From a virus: DNA of 31,651 bases. Each line of letters begins with the position of its first letter. The first letter of the stretch is position 1. A program made the translations under genes and the position numbers. Location: IMG/VR virus record IMGVR_UViG_3300047557_003679, positions 1 through 31,651 of that record. One strand, written 5' to 3'. The notes beneath the pieces were generated by a model that worked only from the letters and a program-made list of their open reading frames with translations, made no database searches and was not told the origin of the DNA. This document shows positions 30,013 to 31,651 of the stretch, piece by piece.

Positions 30013-30750
30013 TCAACCCAATAATCCACTCAGATAATCTGCAGTTGCAGCACCTTGCCCCTGCAAATACGGCTCTTGTTGAATAAAGCGAGAAAGAAAA
30101 GAACGTTGCGGTGTAAATGCTTGTTGCATTACACCAGCAAGCAATGCATCTTTCAAGCTTGGTTCTTTTTCTTTTGGTTGTTGATATTGGGTGCCATAAA
30201 CAAAAGCTTCAACAATATCCCTGGTTCTTTGATCATTTGTATTGGTTTGCGTGGTAGCTGGTGCGCCGGGGAGAACAGGAGCTGTTGGTACAGCAGTCGA
30301 TCCAACGGCAGCAGCTTTACCGGGTCGCGTATGAAGTAATCTAATTTCGTATGGATTTCCCTGCGGATCTGAAACCATTAAAGACCCAAAGCCGTGATCA
30401 GGTCGATAGCTTCCATATCCCTTGTAAGCAATAGGAGTTCCTGCTCCTACACCAATGTCAATGCCCTGGTGAAAACTAGATGCACCTGCGGTTGGTGCAG
30501 TGCGTGGACCAAAGCGAGAAGTAATAGGAAAATTCCATTTCCATCCGCCTTTAGTTTGTTGTACCAAAGGGACTTTATCTTGTCCAATTAAAATATTTTG
30601 GGCTACCGTTCTGATTGATTCTGGATTAATTGCGCGACCTTTATTTTTTCCAAATTGAGGATAAAAACGAAGGTCAAGATGGTCCCCTGTTCTGGGAAAC
30701 GGATCTTCCTTTGCTGTAGCAACAACACCAGCAGGAATAAAGCCAGCCAT
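30013..30750 (-). CDS. M23-peptidase-like virion protein, atypical motif order
   Basis: I start at the ATG at 30750; an open frame reaches 30861, but that part runs through a terminator hairpin. The 245-residue product has FPRTGDHLDLRFYPQFG (18-34), then FPITSRFGPRTAPTAGASSF (74-93), HQGIDIGVGAGTPIAYKGYG (94-113) and EIRLLHT (135-141). His94 and Asp98 fit the first zinc motif of M23 peptidases (HxxxD). The usual later HxH motif (as in HLHF) is missing, and the protein turns Pro/Thr-rich after residue 145. HLDLRF at the N-terminus may be its counterpart in permuted order. It may cut wall cross-links during infection, or it may only bind wall. Confidence 0.7.
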   Translation of the reverse strand: MAGFIPAGVVATAKEDPFPRTGDHLDLRFYPQFGKNKGRAINPESIRTVAQNILIGQDKVPLVQQTKGGWKWNFPITSRFGPRTAPTAGASSFHQGIDIGVGAGTPIAYKGYGSYRPDHGFGSLMVSDPQGNPYEIRLLHTRPGKAAAVGSTAVPTAPVLPGAPATTQTNTNDQRTRDIVEAFVYGTQYQQPKEKEPSLKDALLAGVMQQAFTPQRSFLSRFIQQEPYLQGQGAATADYLSGLLG

Positions 30751-30769
30751 TATCTTTTTATTTCTTATT

Positions 30770-30801
30770 TTAAAACAACAAAACCCCTGGTTTCCCAGGG
30801 G
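30770..30801 (-). terminator. Rho-independent terminator between HhH and M23-like genes
   Basis: On the minus strand a 7-bp GC stem (plus 30784-30790 CCCCTGG against 30795-30801 CCAGGGG) is followed by TTTTGTTGTTTT. It lies after the HhH gene and about 30 bases before the M23-like start, so it separates the capsid-end operon from the downstream virion genes or attenuates it. Confidence 0.82.
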
Positions 30802-30821
30802 CCTTGAGTTGGAGATGAGCT

Positions 30822-31232
30822 TTAGACACGTACCAGGTTTGCAGAAAGAACTGCATCCCAATCAACACGTTTGATTTGCCTTAATTGCTCCAGAGAATTG
30901 AACCTCTCACCCGATAAGGACATTTGAAGATCTTTGATTTCTCGGGCAGTCTTCAAACCAATACCCTTGATGTGATCTGCGATCATTTGGGCGGTGGCTG
31001 AATTGATATTAAGGCGCGTGTCGGGAGGAAAGCTGCGTGGATCTTCGTTTGCAGCTTTGTCTTTAATCTGAAGAGTTTTCACCTTTTTGGTGGCATCTTC
31101 ATCAGGAGACAACTCATTTTTGTAAGCGGTATAAAGGCGACCGTCCTGGTCTTCAACCATGTACCAGTCGCCGTTATCCCATTCGCTTACAATTTTGACA
31201 CGGGCTCCGGTCTTTCTGTGCTGATAAAGCAT
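30822..31232 (-). CDS. Helix-hairpin-helix DNA-binding protein
   Basis: The 136-residue product has a beta-rich front (KTGARVKIVSEWDNGDWYMV, then GRLYTAYKNELSP), rather like a small KOW or SH3-type barrel. A ComEA-like helix-hairpin-helix pair follows: LNINSATAQMIADHIKGIGL (73-92), then KTAREIKDL and SLEQLRQIKRVDWDAVLSAN. HhH domains bind DNA without sequence preference. It sits between a capsid-type gene and virion genes, so a role in DNA packaging or connector completion fits, but a regulatory role is not excluded. A hairpin ends one base before its ATG (see 31234-31256), and a terminator follows the gene. Confidence 0.8.
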   Translation of the reverse strand: MLYQHRKTGARVKIVSEWDNGDWYMVEDQDGRLYTAYKNELSPDEDATKKVKTLQIKDKAANEDPRSFPPDTRLNINSATAQMIADHIKGIGLKTAREIKDLQMSLSGERFNSLEQLRQIKRVDWDAVLSANLVRV

Positions 31233-31233
31233 A

Positions 31234-31256
31234 GGGATCAGTAATTTTCTGATCCC
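31234..31256 (-). promoter_or_regulatory. Hairpin abutting the HhH gene start codon
   Basis: A perfect 8-bp stem, GGGATCAG (31234-31241) against CTGATCCC (31249-31256), has a 7-base AT-rich loop. On the minus strand it ends one base before the ATG at 31232. There is no T run and no Shine-Dalgarno. It has the same layout as the lysozyme hairpin at 21108-21133. Confidence 0.7.
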
Positions 31257-31268
31257 AGTTTAACGCAA

Positions 31269-31651
31269 TCAGCTGACAGTACGACCGAGAAGATAGCCGT
31301 CAATATCTTCGTAACCAGGAGCGTCATCAGGCTGCACGTAGCAGACTTCAACGACGAGGTAACCAGTGCGACCCGCAGCGGAATCAGCATCAGAGATGTA
31401 GATACCACCAGAGGTGCTGGTGTCGTTAGCAGCGCCCTTAGCGAACACCTTCAGGGTGGTGCCAGTGGTAGCGGCGTAGTAGAGCACACCACCCGACACA
31501 CCGGCAGCGCCAGTAGCGGTGATGAAAGGATTAGTACCGAAGGCTTGGGTACCACCAGAGAAGTAAATCTTGGTGGCGGCATCACCCGACACGGTGGAGG
31601 TCAGGTTGGCCTGGATCGGACCTTCGCCCACACCCGAAGCGGCAGTAGGAC
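31269..31651 (-). CDS. Capsid or decoration-type protein (5' partial)
   Basis: The frame is open through the right edge (PTAASGVGEGPIQANLTSTV at the front of what is visible), so the GTG at 31631 is internal and the start lies outside. About 126 residues are seen, Gly/Ala/Thr-rich with alternating hydrophobic residues (KIYFSGGTQAFGTNPFITAT, GVLYYAATTGTTLKVFAKGA). It has no catalytic motif, and ends GYEDIDGYLLGRTVS. The codons favour GCC, ACC and GGT much more than neighbouring genes do, the mark of a very abundant protein. Major capsid, decoration or tail tube protein are all possible. A hairpin lies 13 bases after its stop. Confidence 0.68.
   Translation of the reverse strand, partial: PTAASGVGEGPIQANLTSTVSGDAATKIYFSGGTQAFGTNPFITATGAAGVSGGVLYYAATTGTTLKVFAKGAANDTSTSGGIYISDADSAAGRTGYLVVEVCYVQPDDAPGYEDIDGYLLGRTVS

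Noticed and set aside
1-31651. tRNA genes, CRISPR arrays, integrase, repressor, psbA/psbD and other photosynthesis genes
   Set aside because: I looked for cloverleaf-like segments, regular spacer arrays and the usual motifs on both strands and found none. Absence here does not speak for the rest of the genome.

Overview
The window is best read as part of a tailed double-stranded DNA phage genome that infects cyanobacteria. It holds a D5-like superfamily 3 primase-helicase, dCTP deaminase, two endolysins, very long repetitive tail fibres and a run of virion genes. It also holds several metabolic or host-takeover genes of the kind cyanophages carry: S-adenosylmethionine decarboxylase (speD) and, in my reading, a homologue of the phycobilisome degradation protein NblA. 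Many small proteins resemble ones I remember from cyanophages (HNH-like pair at 3193-4199, the 40-residue basic protein at 21144-21266, the Lys/Ala-rich protein at 21681-22055). I see no integrase, repressor, tRNA, CRISPR array or photosystem gene. Both edges cut genes (primase-helicase at the left, a capsid-type protein at the right).

Layout. (1) 1-5724, plus strand: primase-helicase, speD and a GT-B glycosyltransferase ending in a strong terminator; then a gene-free stretch holding a 234-bp imperfect palindrome; then an HNH-like pair and five further small or unknown genes, most of them overlapping. (2) 5725-16568, minus strand: a surface and lysis block with a single-TM protein, two giant fibre proteins (861 and 1350 residues, the second with about sixty 17-residue repeats and a C-terminal self-cleaving S74 chaperone), a small protein, an FkbM methyltransferase, two glycosyltransferases, a two-domain lysin (glucosaminidase plus C39-like peptidase) and a 60-residue protein. 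(3) 16614-19084, plus strand: a helix-turn-helix protein, two unknowns, a divergent Dam-like protein lacking the NPPY motif, and dCTP deaminase. (4) 19081-20128: a small minus gene, then plus-strand frames ending in a DUF3310 domain that lacks a normal start. (5) 20125-25085, minus: NblA-like protein, GH24 lysozyme, a 40-residue basic protein, an HNH gene that looks inserted into the 3' end of a conserved gene, an 886-residue virion-type protein and a second HNH protein. (6) 25215-25415, plus: a lone small helix-turn-helix gene with its own terminator. (7) 25444-31651, minus: structural proteins, a transglycosylase-like and an M23-like protein, an HhH protein and the partial capsid-type gene.

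How it works together (inference). The first block replicates DNA, and dCTP deaminase and speD adjust nucleotide and polyamine pools. NblA would direct the host light-harvesting antenna to degradation. The fibre block makes receptor-binding proteins, with neighbouring glycosyltransferases and a methyltransferase that may modify virion or host surface glycans. At least four proteins act, or once acted, on peptidoglycan. Regulation appears to use short hairpins placed directly against start codons (lysozyme and HhH genes), three credible intrinsic terminators, and several strand switches that split the window into independent transcription units.
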